DNA of 64,000 nt from Pseudoprevotella muciniphila (GTDB taxonomy: Bacteria; Bacteroidota; Bacteroidia; Bacteroidales; Bacteroidaceae). Under the pieces are notes generated by a model. That model was not told the origin of the DNA, searched no databases, and saw only the letters and a program-made list of their open reading frames with translations. Shown here one piece after another: positions 1 to 10,906 of this stretch. How positions within the stretch are numbered: position 1 is the first letter of the stretch; every line of letters starts with the position of its first letter. A program made the position numbers and the translations under genes. The stretch lies in NCBI RefSeq assembly GCF_003265305.2, contig NZ_CP033459.1, forward strand, positions 62,001 through 126,000. Direction: 5' to 3'.

Positions 1-1
1 A

Positions 2-3000
2 ATGGAGATGTATGCCCAGGGTATTACCTCGGACAGCCTTTACACCTTCGTTGACAGCACCCTCGTGCAGGCAATATCCGAGGCTCATCTGAATAATGGC
101 GGCACGCTGGACAACCTGACCTACCGCGTGCGTCGCGCCATGACCGAGAACTGGGGCTGGGAGAACAACAATTGTGCCACCCGCGCCTCAACCGTGCTGA
201 ACGACCTGCACCTCCTGCGCATAGCTGACTATACGGCGCAGTGGGAAGATTCGCTTGCTTACACTGCTCGCGTGTCGTGGCAGTATGCCGAGGAGCCGGG
301 AGCCTTGTGGGACGACCGGGCCCAGATGGTGCTGCGCGTCGTGATGAAAAACCGCGCCGGCGAGGTTGTCGATACCATGCGCTATGTACTGACTTCCACC
401 GAGCGAGAGCAGCGCTACAAGGTGCTGACCTTCTTCAGGCCTTGCGTAACGTTCGACGTGGATTTGTTTGTGGAACGGGGCGAGTCGCCAATACATCATT
501 TGGATGAACTGACCGACTTTTACGTCCCCATCCGCAGCGCATCAGACTGGCACAAATTCGCAGTGATGGTCAATGAGGCAAGAAATACTAAGGACATCAA
601 CGCCCGTCTCTATGCCGACATTGAAATCAGTGAACATGCAGGTGTTGACCCCGGTGCTTATTACCGTGGAATCTTTGACGGTAACGGCCACACGCTGACC
701 TTCAACAAGTCGGACTGGACGGAGAGAGTTATAGCCCCCTTCCGCTATGCCGGCAATGCTACCATACGCAACCTGCACACCGCAGGTGCCATCAGCAGCA
801 GCGAAAGGAATGTGGCGGGCCTCATTGGATTGGTCATTGAAGGAAGTACGGTTAACATTGAGAGTTGCCGCTCGTCAATGACCCTTAACACCACTTATAA
901 TGGTGCTTCAGACAATGGTGGCTTCGTGGGACGTTTGAGTGGAGCAAATATCGTGTTTCGCAACTGTAAGTTCGACGGCAGTTTTGAAGGACAAAATTGT
1001 TACGAGAACGGAGGCTACATAGGCTGGGTTGCACCCAACAGCAACGTAACTATTGAAAACAGCCTCTTCGAGCCCGACCATTTCAGTACCAAACTGTCTC
1101 AGTGTGCCACATGGGCATGTGTAGATCAAAGACCCGACGTAAACATCAAGCTGACGCTAACCAACAGTTATGCAACAACGGAGTTAACCGACCAGATTCC
1201 TACGATGGTCATCGATGGCAAGACCTTCATGGTGCTGCACAACGAAGCCGACTGGCTGAAATTTAAGGAAGCAGTGAAGACCAATGATTACACCAACGCC
1301 ATCTTGGCTAACGACTTTACGATTAAAGATTGTGTCGCTTGGGATGGCGAGGGTACTTTCCGTGGCATCTTCGACGGCAATGGACATACACTGAATGTAA
1401 ATCTCAATTCTGGTGGCGATTCTTTTGAAAGTTATAGCTTGTTCAGGAATGGTCAAGGTTGCACTATCAAGAACCTGCACTTAACTGGCAATATTAAGGG
1501 CGGTAACCACACTGCAGGTCTCGTGGGCATTGCAGGACAAGTGAACGGTAAGTGGACCGACATCTTTAACTGCCGTGTGTCGGCAAGTATAGAGAGTGTC
1601 AACAATCTTGTAGCTGGTTTTGTCGGACGCGGGACTCATGCAAACATTCGAAACTGTCTGTTCGACGGCACGCTCAAAATCAATGGCTTCGCTGGCTTTG
1701 CGGGCGTCTTCTTTGGTTTCAGAGATGGCGACGCAGGTGCCACCGTTACAGATGCTGCAGTACAAAACTGTCTGGATAGAGGTATCATTGGCAACATTGA
1801 GAATATTGGATTGAACATCAAGCCATGGACTTATTGGGGCAATGGTGAAAACCATAATACCAAAAACAACTATTCGCATAATAACGTGCGCGGAGCCAAC
1901 AGCAGCAGTTCGATGTCTGCCAGCGCTTTGGTAAGCAATTTGGGCAGCGACAACTGGGAAGTGGTTGGCGACAAGGCTCTTCCCAAGATGTTTACCACCG
2001 AAATTATCGGTATCGTTACGCATCCGCTAAGCGATTTCGAGCCTTATTTCACCGAGGGATGGACAAAGGAGAGCAATACCATCAATCCCACCCAGACATC
2101 GGTGCCTTACCATGAATATATTGAAGTGAATACCAATCCGACGCTTCCCGACTTTTATCACGCCAGCAGCGGTAAGATAGATCGCGAACTGCTGACGACG
2201 ACTCGTCAGAGCAGCGTGTTGTTGGCATGGAATACCGATGGCAACCCCATTGACTACTTTACCGTGTTTCGCCGCGTGAAGGGCGAGGGCGAAGATGCAT
2301 GGGTGAAAGTGGCGACCAACATTTCGCAGACGAGCTATGAGGACAAGACCATTTCTCCTCTCGCGGTATATGAATATAAGGTAGTTGCAACAAACCAGTG
2401 TGAGGGAGTCTCTGAGTCCGAGACCAAAGTGGCAGTGGGTGAGAGCAAACACACAGGCCTCGTGGAAGGCTATGTGCGGTTCAACGACGGCACGGCTGCA
2501 CCCGACATCAGGGTGGACGCCATCTATGACAACAATACGGTGAAGTACGCCTATACAGACGAGAGCGGCTATTTCGTCATCGACGAATTGTCGTACAACG
2601 GTAAGACATCCGTAGAGTATAAGATTGCACCCGTGAGCAAGGGCGGCGCCAAGTTTGAGGATGGCAAGAGCTCTTACTTGCTGACTTTCAATGCTACCAG
2701 CAACAGCGAGACGATAAGCGAGTTTATCATTACGAACGGCAAGCGCTTCTCGGGCTATGTGATGTACGACGGCACGAGCATCCCCGTGAAGGGTGCTAAC
2801 TTCTTGGTTAACGGCAGAAAAATCCACAATAACAAGGGCGGCTATGTGGAGACTGACTACGATGGCAGTTTCTCATTCCGCTTGCTGCCGGGCGACAACA
2901 CCATCCAGGCCGTGATGGACAATCACGTCTTCACCAACGGCGGATGGTATAAGAACAGCAACCTGCAGAACATCACTGACGACGTGTCAGGCGTCTACTT

Positions 3001-6000
3001 CTACGACTCAACGAAAGTGAAACTGACCGGCCGTATCGTTGGAGGCGAGGATCAAGGCATGAAGCCTTTAGACAACAACCTGTCGAAGAACAACCTTGGC
3101 GACTCACTGACGATGGTGCTTACCTTAGAGGGCGACAACACGTCGTGGCTGGTCTATGACAACCTGAACCCCAACAAGACACAGCGTGAGGAGATAGTGC
3201 GCCACACGCGAAACGGTAACAAGCACTACACAACGGTACTGACGCAGCGCAAGCGCATGGTGGTAAACCCAGACCCGAAAACGGGTGAGTACGTGCTGAT
3301 GCTGCCGCCAGTGCGCTGGAAAGTGCAGCAGGTGTATTGCAAGGGATATCCCACACTGTTCCAGGAGGGACAGGTGAGCGAAATCATCGACTTGACCGAC
3401 TGCCTTGTCAGCCATGACACCACCAGCGTAGGTACCTACAAGGATGTTGACGGCATATCAGTGAAAGACCCCAAACTGGAGTATCACGCCATCTATAACC
3501 GAATCTACCGTGCACCGGTGGAGGTAACCTACCGTCAGATAGGCTACGACGACTTCGACTACTTCGGCGACAAGAACTACATGGCGAGCAACTTGGCAGG
3601 CGTTCAGCGCATGGTGCCGCTCGCTTTCAAGAATCCCGAAGACGAGACGCAGGCACTCTATACATTCACTTTTCCTGTGTTCAGTCTGGAGCGTCGATAC
3701 GGCATACAACTGCAGGTGGCAGAGCGCTATCTGTATAACAACGACCCGAGAACCGGCGCCCTGGATCTGGTGCGTTTGAGTGGAGGCAAGGCATTTATGC
3801 AGAACGGCATGAAGGCGGGCGCAGAAAAGGTGGAACAGGAACTGGACAGCCTGGGACAGGCGGTCTTCACTGTGCAGGCAGATCAGGTAACACAGTTGCT
3901 GACGGGTTTGGGTGCGTTGCGTACGGTAACCTTCACCGTGGAGCGCGACGGTACACTATATGAGGCTGAGCCGCTGCGCGGCTTCGTGCTAAACATGTTC
4001 CCCTTAGGTGAAGGCAAGGACATCCTGACCGAAGGACAGCCCATCCTCTTCGACATCCTGCGCGATCCACCGGGTGGATACAGCTCGGCATCACTGGCGA
4101 AGGGTGCCACCATCAACTATTCGTATATGATGAACCTCTCGCTGGCTGCCGGTCCGGTGCTGAGCATGACGTTAGGACAGAAGCAGGAGACGTTCTTAGG
4201 CACCGTGCAGGGAGCTATAGCCTCTGCACCGGGAGCTTACGCTGGTGCCACAACCGGCTACACGAGTATCTCAGACAACGGCTCCGCCACTGTGCAGGAC
4301 TTCGTGTTCAACATGCAGGGCAGCAAAGCGTACTCCTACACGATGGTTCTCTCAAACGCAGTGAGCACCAGCAGCGACCCGTCGATGGTGGGTGCCGACG
4401 CCGACCTCTATATCGGCACTGTGCAGAATGTTACGGTAACGCCGATGTCAACCATACGCGCCATCACCGACAGCATGTACAACGAAATTCGCAGCCAACT
4501 GAGCATAGGACAATTGAGCCAGGAGGGACTGCTGTCCAAGTATGCGCAGTATGGCGACCTGGTGGAGATTGCCGAGGGCTTTGATGCCAATGGGGAGAAA
4601 TTCCACTTGGTGCGCGACCTGTCGTTAGGTTATGGTCCGAAGCTGAAATCGAACTTCATTTATTCGCAGAAACAGTTGATAACGCAGATTATCCCTGCAA
4701 AGGCGAAAGAGATTCTCAACCTGATGTACACCGGCAGCAAGGCAGAGGCACAGGCTCTGGCAAACGCCACCCATAAGCCCGTCTATCTCTCGCTGCGTGA
4801 GCCGGACGACCCGATGTTCGCCTTGGTGAACACCAAGGAAATCTATGAACATCCCTACAACACCATCTACGATGAAGCGGAAGAAGGCATCAACTACCTT
4901 GTGGTGCTGCCAGAAGGTGCTAACGAGAGCGACTTCACCGACGAGGTGAAAGAGAAGTTCCAAATTATCTATGCCTGGGCGCAGATGATTAACCAGAACG
5001 AGCGTGAGAAACTGGGTGCCACCGACCTTGTGAACAACTACGACATTGCCGGTGCTGCGGGCGTAAACTACAGTGAAACCTACGATGCCAACTTCTCGGA
5101 GACCACCATGCAATACTTCCCCTTCGGCGTGCAGCCCGACTACTTTGAGAAATCAAAAGTGAGCGGCGCGTGGATGGCGGCTGTCAATGTGGGCTCGACT
5201 GCGCTCAGTGTTGTTGCTGCTGTCTTGGAAGCCTTGGTAACGAAAAACCCGACGGTGAAAACACCTCAAAATGAATGGTTGAAAACCGAAGGCAACAAAA
5301 CTACGACTAATATCGAGTTCACTGGCTTGTTGTTCAGGTGGGCGCTCATGCCCGTGGTGAACATGATGACCGTTGGCACCCGATCAGAAGCCAAGGCTTA
5401 CAACCGCACGGAGACCTTCACCATCGCTGTCGATCCGAACAGCCACTTGAACGTGGACGTTTATCGTGTGAAGCCGTGCAACACTTCGGTGTCCGCGACT
5501 AAAGTAGCGGCAACGGATGTCTTCACTAACGACAACTTCTATGCGACGTCAAACAAGGACCTCGAAAAGTTGACCGGCAGGATGAGTGGCGGGCAATTAG
5601 AAGTTGAAGGCCCGCGCAGTTTCGTTTATCGCACACGTGGTGGCTCAACCCAGAACCCGTGGGAAGACAGGCGCGTAACACAGTACTACAACCCAGGCAC
5701 AGAATTGGATGCCCGTACGCTGAAGATTATCAACCCGAAGATTTATCTTGACAAGCAGAGCGTGAGCGGTGTCGCCATCGATGATGCAGCACGCTTTACC
5801 ATAGTTGTGGCTAATGAGAGTGAGAAGCCAGAGGCTACCGATGGCTTAAGCATACTGCAACTGTATGCCGTGGATCAGACTAATTACAACGGTGCCAAGA
5901 TCAGCGTCAATGGTCAGCCGCTGACCACTGCAGGCATGACCATTACAGCCATACCGGGCTTGCCTACCACTCTGCAAATGGAAGTGAGAGCAGGACAGGG

Positions 6001-9000
6001 CTTCGACTATGAAGGGCTGACCATCGGCGTGATGTCGCCCACTGACCCGGAACACACCTATGCCTTGACTTCGTTCGACGTACATTTCCTGCGTGAGGCA
6101 GGACCGGTGAACATCGCCACACCAGGCGACAAGTGGGTGCTGAACACCATGTCTCAGGTGGATGCTGACCGCGGCTGGTACATACCTGTTACCATCAACG
6201 GCTTCGACAGGCACCAGCACAACTTCGACCACATCGAGTTCCAGTACAAAGAGTCGCAGCGTGGCGATGACTCATGGACGAATCTCTGTTCGTTCTATGC
6301 CAACGACTCGCTGATGGCGACTGCCAACGGCGTGCGTAAAATGATTCCGGAGAACGGCAATATTATTACAGAGTTCTACGGTGAAGGCTGGGTAATGGAG
6401 CGGACGTACGACCTGCGGGCAGTGCTCTGCTGCCGCAACGGCAACGACTTCCTTACCACGTCGTCGAAGGTCATCAGTGGTATAAAGGACACGCGCCGTC
6501 CGCAACTGTTCGGAACACCAGAGCCGAAGAGCGGTCTGCTGACCAGCGGAGACGACATCGTGTTCAACTTCTCTGAAGACATTGAATATAACTATCTGAG
6601 TGCCATCACCAACTTTGAGGTGAAGGGCGAGGTAAACAACGACAACCTCTCCGAAATGGTAAGCGTGCAGTTTACAGGCGAGGCGAGTGTGGAGACCGAG
6701 GCAAAACGTAATTTCAGTGGCAAGGACCTGACCATCGACATGATGATTAAGCCAGCCGAAACTGGACGCGACATGCCGCTGTTCTCGCATGGCACGAACG
6801 GACAGGATTTGCAGTTGTGGCTGACCAAGGATTTCAAACTGAAGGCGGTGGTCAACGACCAGGAAATCGTCAGCGAAGAAGCGATTGGCAAGAACGCCTT
6901 CAACCAGGTGGCTGTGAGCATCAACCAGCAAGACAGCGTGCTGACCTTCTTCAATGGCGGCGTAGAGATTGGTAGCAACAGACTAAGAGGCCTGTACAGC
7001 GGCACGGGTACACTCATCTTTGGACGTACCAACGAGCAGAACCGCAACGATAGCCAGTACTACGAGGGTCGCATGATGGAGGCACGCCTGTGGTATGCTG
7101 CCATGGACGGCGGACTCATCGGCACTACCTACGGTAGCCGCCGACTGACTGGCTATGAGAGCAATCTCGTGGACTACTACCCGATGAATGAGGGTTCGGG
7201 CGACTATGCCATCGACCAAACACAGGGTGCCAATGCCAAGCTGATCGGAGCTTCGTGGGCCGTTCCACGCGGTCTGTCTCTGCATCTGGATAAGGCGGAC
7301 AAGGGTATTCTGTTCGACAAGAACGCCATTAACCGTACCGCCGAGCAGGACTATACACTGATGTTCTGGTTCAAGACAGATGCTGACGGTAGCGGCGCAC
7401 TGCTTTCCAACGGTCGCGGCATGAAAGAGGACAACGGCGCACAGAACATCTTCCACATCGGATTTGAGAACGACACGCTGAGATACCGTTCAAACGGCTT
7501 TGTCGCAGAAGTGCCGGGCAACTGGAGCGATGGCAAATGGCACAATTTCGCCATGACAGTGAACCGCGCCCGCAACGTTGCCAACATCTATGTAGATAAG
7601 GTGCTGCGCACAACGTTTGAAGCTGACTCAATCGGTGGAATCAGCGGTGGATATCCGCTCATCGGTGCTACTCGCTACGATGTGGTGAAAGATAACGGCG
7701 ATGTAGAGGTGATGGACGGCACGGATGCCATGACGGGTAACATTGACGAACTGCTGTTCTTTGCCCAGGCTCTGCCGCAGAGACTCATCGAGACCTATGC
7801 CACGAAGAGTCCTAACGGCGACGAGGCGGGTCTGCTGACCTACCTGTCATTCGACCGCATCGAGCGCCAGAAGGACAACGACCTGGAACTCGTGCCCTAT
7901 GCCTACAGCAAGAAAATCTATCTGGACGACCAGGGCAAGCCACGCTATCAGCTCGACCCGCTGACGAAGGAGCCTACCAACACGCTGGTGCGCGACTACT
8001 TGTTCGTGGATGAGATGGATGCCGTGCTGAAACACTTCGACCAGAGTCAGGCAGCCCCCGTAGTGCCTTACGAGGAAGTGAAGAACTTGAAGTTTGGCTT
8101 TATCGGCAGGGGTAACCAATTGCTACTAGACCTTGACGAGAATGCCGCAAGATTGAACCACCGCAACATCTACGTGACGGTGCGTGACATCGAGGACAAA
8201 AACGGCAACACGATGGCTTCCCCACAGACGGCTTGCTACTATGTGACCAACAGCAGCCTGCAGTGGCTCGTGAACAGACTGGACTATACTATTAAATATG
8301 GTAGCGGTGAGGGATGTGAACTGCCGTTCTACAACAACGGTGCCACTACCCACACATATAAGATAGAAAACTGTCCGAAGTGGCTCATGCTGAACAAGTA
8401 CACCGATGTTATGGCGCCGCAGTCTTTGGATTATGTCTATGCAACGGTCAGCAAAGACCTGAACATAGGTACGTATAACGAGATTATCTATCTGACCGAC
8501 GATGAGGGCATTACAGAACCGTTCTACCTGAATCTGACTGTCGAAGGCGATGTGCCAGATTGGGCACAGAACGTGAGTGGTGATCTCTTGCAGAACTCGA
8601 TGATCATCAGCGGACAGGTGTATCTCTACGACGAACTCGATACCGATGCACGCGACATTGTGGGCGTATTTGATAGCGAAAACGTATGCCACGGCTTCGC
8701 CAACATCAGCAATGATCCACAGACGGGCGAGACAGGTCTTTTCCTGACTGTATATGACAGCGAAACGATCAAGGCTGACAGTTATCTGAGCTTCCGCCTG
8801 TGGCAGTACAGCACCGGACGCGAAATCGTGCTGATACCACAGGATTCTATCAAATTCGTGAAAGACGCCATGCTGGGCATCGATAAGCCCGTGCGCTTCG
8901 ATGGCAGTGAGGCATTCGTGCAGAACTTTATGTTGCAGGAAGGCTGGAACTGGGTTTCGTTCAACGTGAAGAGCGACCAACTCAGCGACGTGAACACACT

Positions 9001-9937
9001 GTTGGGAAGCATGCACTGGAACGACGGCGACATCCTGACCGACATGAGTAGCGACCTGACGATGAACTACGAAGCAGCACAGAAGCAATGGATTGCCTCA
9101 GGAAGTACGGCAAATGTAGTCATCTCGCCGAAGAACGCCTATGCCATCAAGGTGAAAGAGGATTGCAAGTTCCCCATTGGAGGCACCATCATCAGGCAGG
9201 AAACTGAACGTACGATTGAACTGTCGAAGGGCTGGAATGCCATTGGCTATACACCGATGACGAACCTGAGTGTGGAGACCGCACTGAGCGACTACTACGA
9301 TTACGCAGAACCAGGCGACGTGATAAAGAGCCACACAGAGTTTGCATACTTCACCAAGGCGGGCAACGTGGGACGATGGGTCGGCAGCCTGCAGTACATG
9401 AAGCCTGGAGAGGGCTACATGATGCTCCGCAAGGGCGATGCAGACGTCAAGTTTACCTATCCGTTCTTCGAACTGGACAGCAACTTCCGCGAGGACTGGA
9501 CGGCAAGTGCAAATAGCAGCAGCGCTGCCAGGGCACGCAGCACGATGAACATCAGTGCCATAGTTGAAGGCTTTGACACGGAGGTGGGAGACCGACTGGT
9601 AGCTTACACCAATGGCGAAGAAGTTGGTGCAGCTCAACTCTCAACTCTCAACTCTGACCTCTCGACTGAATTCTTCATCAGCATCGCCAGCGAGCCTATG
9701 CAGGGCATCTGGTTCGCCATTGAACGCGAAGGTGAAATTGTCGCCACTACCGACGAGATCATGACCTTCAGGGCAAACGAAGTCATCGGTAGTCCTGACA
9801 TGCCGACAGCCATCAATTTCGCGCAAACTGAGCACGAGGATGGCAAGTGGTACACCATCAGCGGTATCAGGCTGCAGAAGAAGCCGACGCAGAGTGGCAT
9901 CTACATCTTCAACGGTCGTAAGATCGTGATTAAGTGA
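2..9937 (+). CDS. Giant multidomain secreted protein (LamG, GLUG-like, FnIII, carboxypeptidase-regulatory-like), 5' end cut by window
   Basis: The frame is open to the window edge and the first ATG (base 2) is not followed by a signal peptide, so the true start lies upstream. The 3311 visible residues hold: two copies of a beta-helix/GLUG-like module (about 175-650), each with an RGIFDGNGHTL motif and AGLIG/AGLVG turns; a fibronectin III-like stretch (about 730-810); two carboxypeptidase-regulatory-like beta domains (about 820-990); a long unassigned middle; two LamG/concanavalin-like domains (about 2238-2365 and 2424-2593); and modules of the type DIVGVFDSENVCHG near the end. The last residues, GIYIFNGRKIVIK, match the C-terminal tail of type IX cargo in Bacteroidales. 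Inference: a surface-exposed or secreted adhesin-like protein. No catalytic motif was recognised. The downstream lipoprotein shares its C-terminal module type and may be a partner. Confidence 0.85.
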   Translation: MEMYAQGITSDSLYTFVDSTLVQAISEAHLNNGGTLDNLTYRVRRAMTENWGWENNNCATRASTVLNDLHLLRIADYTAQWEDSLAYTARVSWQYAEEPGALWDDRAQMVLRVVMKNRAGEVVDTMRYVLTSTEREQRYKVLTFFRPCVTFDVDLFVERGESPIHHLDELTDFYVPIRSASDWHKFAVMVNEARNTKDINARLYADIEISEHAGVDPGAYYRGIFDGNGHTLTFNKSDWTERVIAPFRYAGNATIRNLHTAGAISSSERNVAGLIGLVIEGSTVNIESCRSSMTLNTTYNGASDNGGFVGRLSGANIVFRNCKFDGSFEGQNCYENGGYIGWVAPNSNVTIENSLFEPDHFSTKLSQCATWACVDQRPDVNIKLTLTNSYATTELTDQIPTMVIDGKTFMVLHNEADWLKFKEAVKTNDYTNAILANDFTIKDCVAWDGEGTFRGIFDGNGHTLNVNLNSGGDSFESYSLFRNGQGCTIKNLHLTGNIKGGNHTAGLVGIAGQVNGKWTDIFNCRVSASIESVNNLVAGFVGRGTHANIRNCLFDGTLKINGFAGFAGVFFGFRDGDAGATVTDAAVQNCLDRGIIGNIENIGLNIKPWTYWGNGENHNTKNNYSHNNVRGANSSSSMSASALVSNLGSDNWEVVGDKALPKMFTTEIIGIVTHPLSDFEPYFTEGWTKESNTINPTQTSVPYHEYIEVNTNPTLPDFYHASSGKIDRELLTTTRQSSVLLAWNTDGNPIDYFTVFRRVKGEGEDAWVKVATNISQTSYEDKTISPLAVYEYKVVATNQCEGVSESETKVAVGESKHTGLVEGYVRFNDGTAAPDIRVDAIYDNNTVKYAYTDESGYFVIDELSYNGKTSVEYKIAPVSKGGAKFEDGKSSYLLTFNATSNSETISEFIITNGKRFSGYVMYDGTSIPVKGANFLVNGRKIHNNKGGYVETDYDGSFSFRLLPGDNTIQAVMDNHVFTNGGWYKNSNLQNITDDVSGVYFYDSTKVKLTGRIVGGEDQGMKPLDNNLSKNNLGDSLTMVLTLEGDNTSWLVYDNLNPNKTQREEIVRHTRNGNKHYTTVLTQRKRMVVNPDPKTGEYVLMLPPVRWKVQQVYCKGYPTLFQEGQVSEIIDLTDCLVSHDTTSVGTYKDVDGISVKDPKLEYHAIYNRIYRAPVEVTYRQIGYDDFDYFGDKNYMASNLAGVQRMVPLAFKNPEDETQALYTFTFPVFSLERRYGIQLQVAERYLYNNDPRTGALDLVRLSGGKAFMQNGMKAGAEKVEQELDSLGQAVFTVQADQVTQLLTGLGALRTVTFTVERDGTLYEAEPLRGFVLNMFPLGEGKDILTEGQPILFDILRDPPGGYSSASLAKGATINYSYMMNLSLAAGPVLSMTLGQKQETFLGTVQGAIASAPGAYAGATTGYTSISDNGSATVQDFVFNMQGSKAYSYTMVLSNAVSTSSDPSMVGADADLYIGTVQNVTVTPMSTIRAITDSMYNEIRSQLSIGQLSQEGLLSKYAQYGDLVEIAEGFDANGEKFHLVRDLSLGYGPKLKSNFIYSQKQLITQIIPAKAKEILNLMYTGSKAEAQALANATHKPVYLSLREPDDPMFALVNTKEIYEHPYNTIYDEAEEGINYLVVLPEGANESDFTDEVKEKFQIIYAWAQMINQNEREKLGATDLVNNYDIAGAAGVNYSETYDANFSETTMQYFPFGVQPDYFEKSKVSGAWMAAVNVGSTALSVVAAVLEALVTKNPTVKTPQNEWLKTEGNKTTTNIEFTGLLFRWALMPVVNMMTVGTRSEAKAYNRTETFTIAVDPNSHLNVDVYRVKPCNTSVSATKVAATDVFTNDNFYATSNKDLEKLTGRMSGGQLEVEGPRSFVYRTRGGSTQNPWEDRRVTQYYNPGTELDARTLKIINPKIYLDKQSVSGVAIDDAARFTIVVANESEKPEATDGLSILQLYAVDQTNYNGAKISVNGQPLTTAGMTITAIPGLPTTLQMEVRAGQGFDYEGLTIGVMSPTDPEHTYALTSFDVHFLREAGPVNIATPGDKWVLNTMSQVDADRGWYIPVTINGFDRHQHNFDHIEFQYKESQRGDDSWTNLCSFYANDSLMATANGVRKMIPENGNIITEFYGEGWVMERTYDLRAVLCCRNGNDFLTTSSKVISGIKDTRRPQLFGTPEPKSGLLTSGDDIVFNFSEDIEYNYLSAITNFEVKGEVNNDNLSEMVSVQFTGEASVETEAKRNFSGKDLTIDMMIKPAETGRDMPLFSHGTNGQDLQLWLTKDFKLKAVVNDQEIVSEEAIGKNAFNQVAVSINQQDSVLTFFNGGVEIGSNRLRGLYSGTGTLIFGRTNEQNRNDSQYYEGRMMEARLWYAAMDGGLIGTTYGSRRLTGYESNLVDYYPMNEGSGDYAIDQTQGANAKLIGASWAVPRGLSLHLDKADKGILFDKNAINRTAEQDYTLMFWFKTDADGSGALLSNGRGMKEDNGAQNIFHIGFENDTLRYRSNGFVAEVPGNWSDGKWHNFAMTVNRARNVANIYVDKVLRTTFEADSIGGISGGYPLIGATRYDVVKDNGDVEVMDGTDAMTGNIDELLFFAQALPQRLIETYATKSPNGDEAGLLTYLSFDRIERQKDNDLELVPYAYSKKIYLDDQGKPRYQLDPLTKEPTNTLVRDYLFVDEMDAVLKHFDQSQAAPVVPYEEVKNLKFGFIGRGNQLLLDLDENAARLNHRNIYVTVRDIEDKNGNTMASPQTACYYVTNSSLQWLVNRLDYTIKYGSGEGCELPFYNNGATTHTYKIENCPKWLMLNKYTDVMAPQSLDYVYATVSKDLNIGTYNEIIYLTDDEGITEPFYLNLTVEGDVPDWAQNVSGDLLQNSMIISGQVYLYDELDTDARDIVGVFDSENVCHGFANISNDPQTGETGLFLTVYDSETIKADSYLSFRLWQYSTGREIVLIPQDSIKFVKDAMLGIDKPVRFDGSEAFVQNFMLQEGWNWVSFNVKSDQLSDVNTLLGSMHWNDGDILTDMSSDLTMNYEAAQKQWIASGSTANVVISPKNAYAIKVKEDCKFPIGGTIIRQETERTIELSKGWNAIGYTPMTNLSVETALSDYYDYAEPGDVIKSHTEFAYFTKAGNVGRWVGSLQYMKPGEGYMMLRKGDADVKFTYPFFELDSNFREDWTASANSSSAARARSTMNISAIVEGFDTEVGDRLVAYTNGEEVGAAQLSTLNSDLSTEFFISIASEPMQGIWFAIEREGEIVATTDEIMTFRANEVIGSPDMPTAINFAQTEHEDGKWYTISGIRLQKKPTQSGIYIFNGRKIVIK

Positions 9938-9944
9938 GCGACGA

Positions 9945-9997
9945 ATTGAGTATGCTCGAGTTCGTCCGAAAGTAAACGAACTCGAGCTAAACTCAAT
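9945..9997 (+). terminator. Long inverted repeat after the giant gene
   Basis: A 12-bp perfect stem (9954-9965 with 9976-9987, GCTCGAGTTCGT) with a 10-nt loop is extended by a second 7-bp stem (9945-9951 with 9991-9997, ATTGAGT/ACTCAAT). It starts 7 bases after the stop codon. There is no clear U-run, so it may be a weak terminator, an mRNA-stabilising hairpin or a processing site before the lipoprotein gene. Confidence 0.55.
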
Positions 9998-10030
9998 GTT
10001 GTGGTTAAATAAAAGTAAATATTGAATATT

Positions 10031-10816
10031 ATGAATAAGATCAAGTTAATGTTTCTTATGTTGGCAAGTCTCGTTCTGGCGGCAAGCTGCAGCGACGACG
10101 ACCCCAACGACATCATCAACACCAACAACAACACGAATGCTTCTTACACGATGTCATTGCAGAGTGAGACCCCCGAGTGGCAAATTGACTGGAGCAACAA
10201 TCAGGAACGCCCAAACTGGACGGAACCTGACGCCTCACTCTATGAAAACTGGACCATCCTGAAGGTGCAGATAGAGGATGAACTGAAACCCTACGTTTCC
10301 GACGGCGACCTGATGGCACTCTTCGTGAATAACGAAATACGTGCCCTGACCGGTCCTGCTGTCCCTGTTTCGGGTGGCCAGATTACAGGCAAGTTCCTAA
10401 TGAAGGCTTATGGCAACGAGACGGGGTCGGAAACGGTGAACATGTCGCTGAAATACTACTGCCAGAAGCTGAATCACATCTTTACACTCTCTGACAACAT
10501 CAGCCTGAACTCTGATGTAACAACTGGCATCGACGAGGTGTTCATCCCCGAATTTACCTACGGCTCTGCCAAGTATCCCGTGCAGAAGACTGTGGGAGTG
10601 GAGCCTCTCCTGACCAAAGTGGGTATTACACCCGTCAGCGGCAATATCGCAGGTGCCTTTGTGGGCAATGAATGCCGTGGTACGGTAACGCTCTCAACCT
10701 CCGGTAGTACACCGCTTCATATCTACGGGTGCAAAGCCGGAGAGTCTGTCACACTGAAATACTACGATGCTGCAAAGGGGGCATTGTATAACATCCCCAG
10801 CGCAGTGGCAATGTAA
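10031..10816 (+). CDS. Surface lipoprotein with two VGAF-type modules
   Basis: Predicted 261-residue lipoprotein: Lys-rich N-terminus, hydrophobic core and lipobox LAASC followed by acidic SDDDPND, as usual for Bacteroidota lipoproteins bound for the outer membrane or surface. I chose the ATG at 10031 rather than a TTG at 10022 because it gives a normal signal peptide. Two repeated modules are visible, one with DGDLMALFVNNEIRA and one with IAGAFVGNECRG; both resemble modules near the C-terminus of the giant protein upstream (DIVGVFDSENVCHG, DRLVAYTNGEEVG). The gene begins 93 bases after the giant gene with a hairpin between them, so the two may be co-transcribed and their products may act together at the cell surface. 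The function is not recognised. Confidence 0.8.
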   Translation: MNKIKLMFLMLASLVLAASCSDDDPNDIINTNNNTNASYTMSLQSETPEWQIDWSNNQERPNWTEPDASLYENWTILKVQIEDELKPYVSDGDLMALFVNNEIRALTGPAVPVSGGQITGKFLMKAYGNETGSETVNMSLKYYCQKLNHIFTLSDNISLNSDVTTGIDEVFIPEFTYGSAKYPVQKTVGVEPLLTKVGITPVSGNIAGAFVGNECRGTVTLSTSGSTPLHIYGCKAGESVTLKYYDAAKGALYNIPSAVAM

Positions 10817-10822
10817 TCTTTA

Positions 10823-10871
10823 AAGGGGTGTTCTATAAATTAGGTAATCACTTATTTTTAGAACACTCTTA
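10823..10871. repeat. Short inverted-repeat copy of the GGGGTGTTCTATAAATTAG family
   Basis: AAAGGGGTGTTCTATAAATTAG near 10823-10843 is followed after a short spacer by TTTTTAGAACACTCTT, so the two ends can form an imperfect hairpin. The left half matches the ends of the element at 45381-45662 almost exactly. It may also act as the terminator of the lipoprotein gene. Confidence 0.6.
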
Positions 10872-10906
10872 TATAAACAAGGTTTATAAAGATTTGAATG
10901 GACAGG

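Noticed and set aside
2027-2827. 266-codon minus-strand frame inside the giant gene
   Set aside because: Antisense shadow; no recognisable domain.
8126-9088. 320-codon open frame on the minus strand inside the giant gene
   Set aside because: Antisense shadow of a well-supported coding region; no family motif and unnatural His/Val-rich composition.
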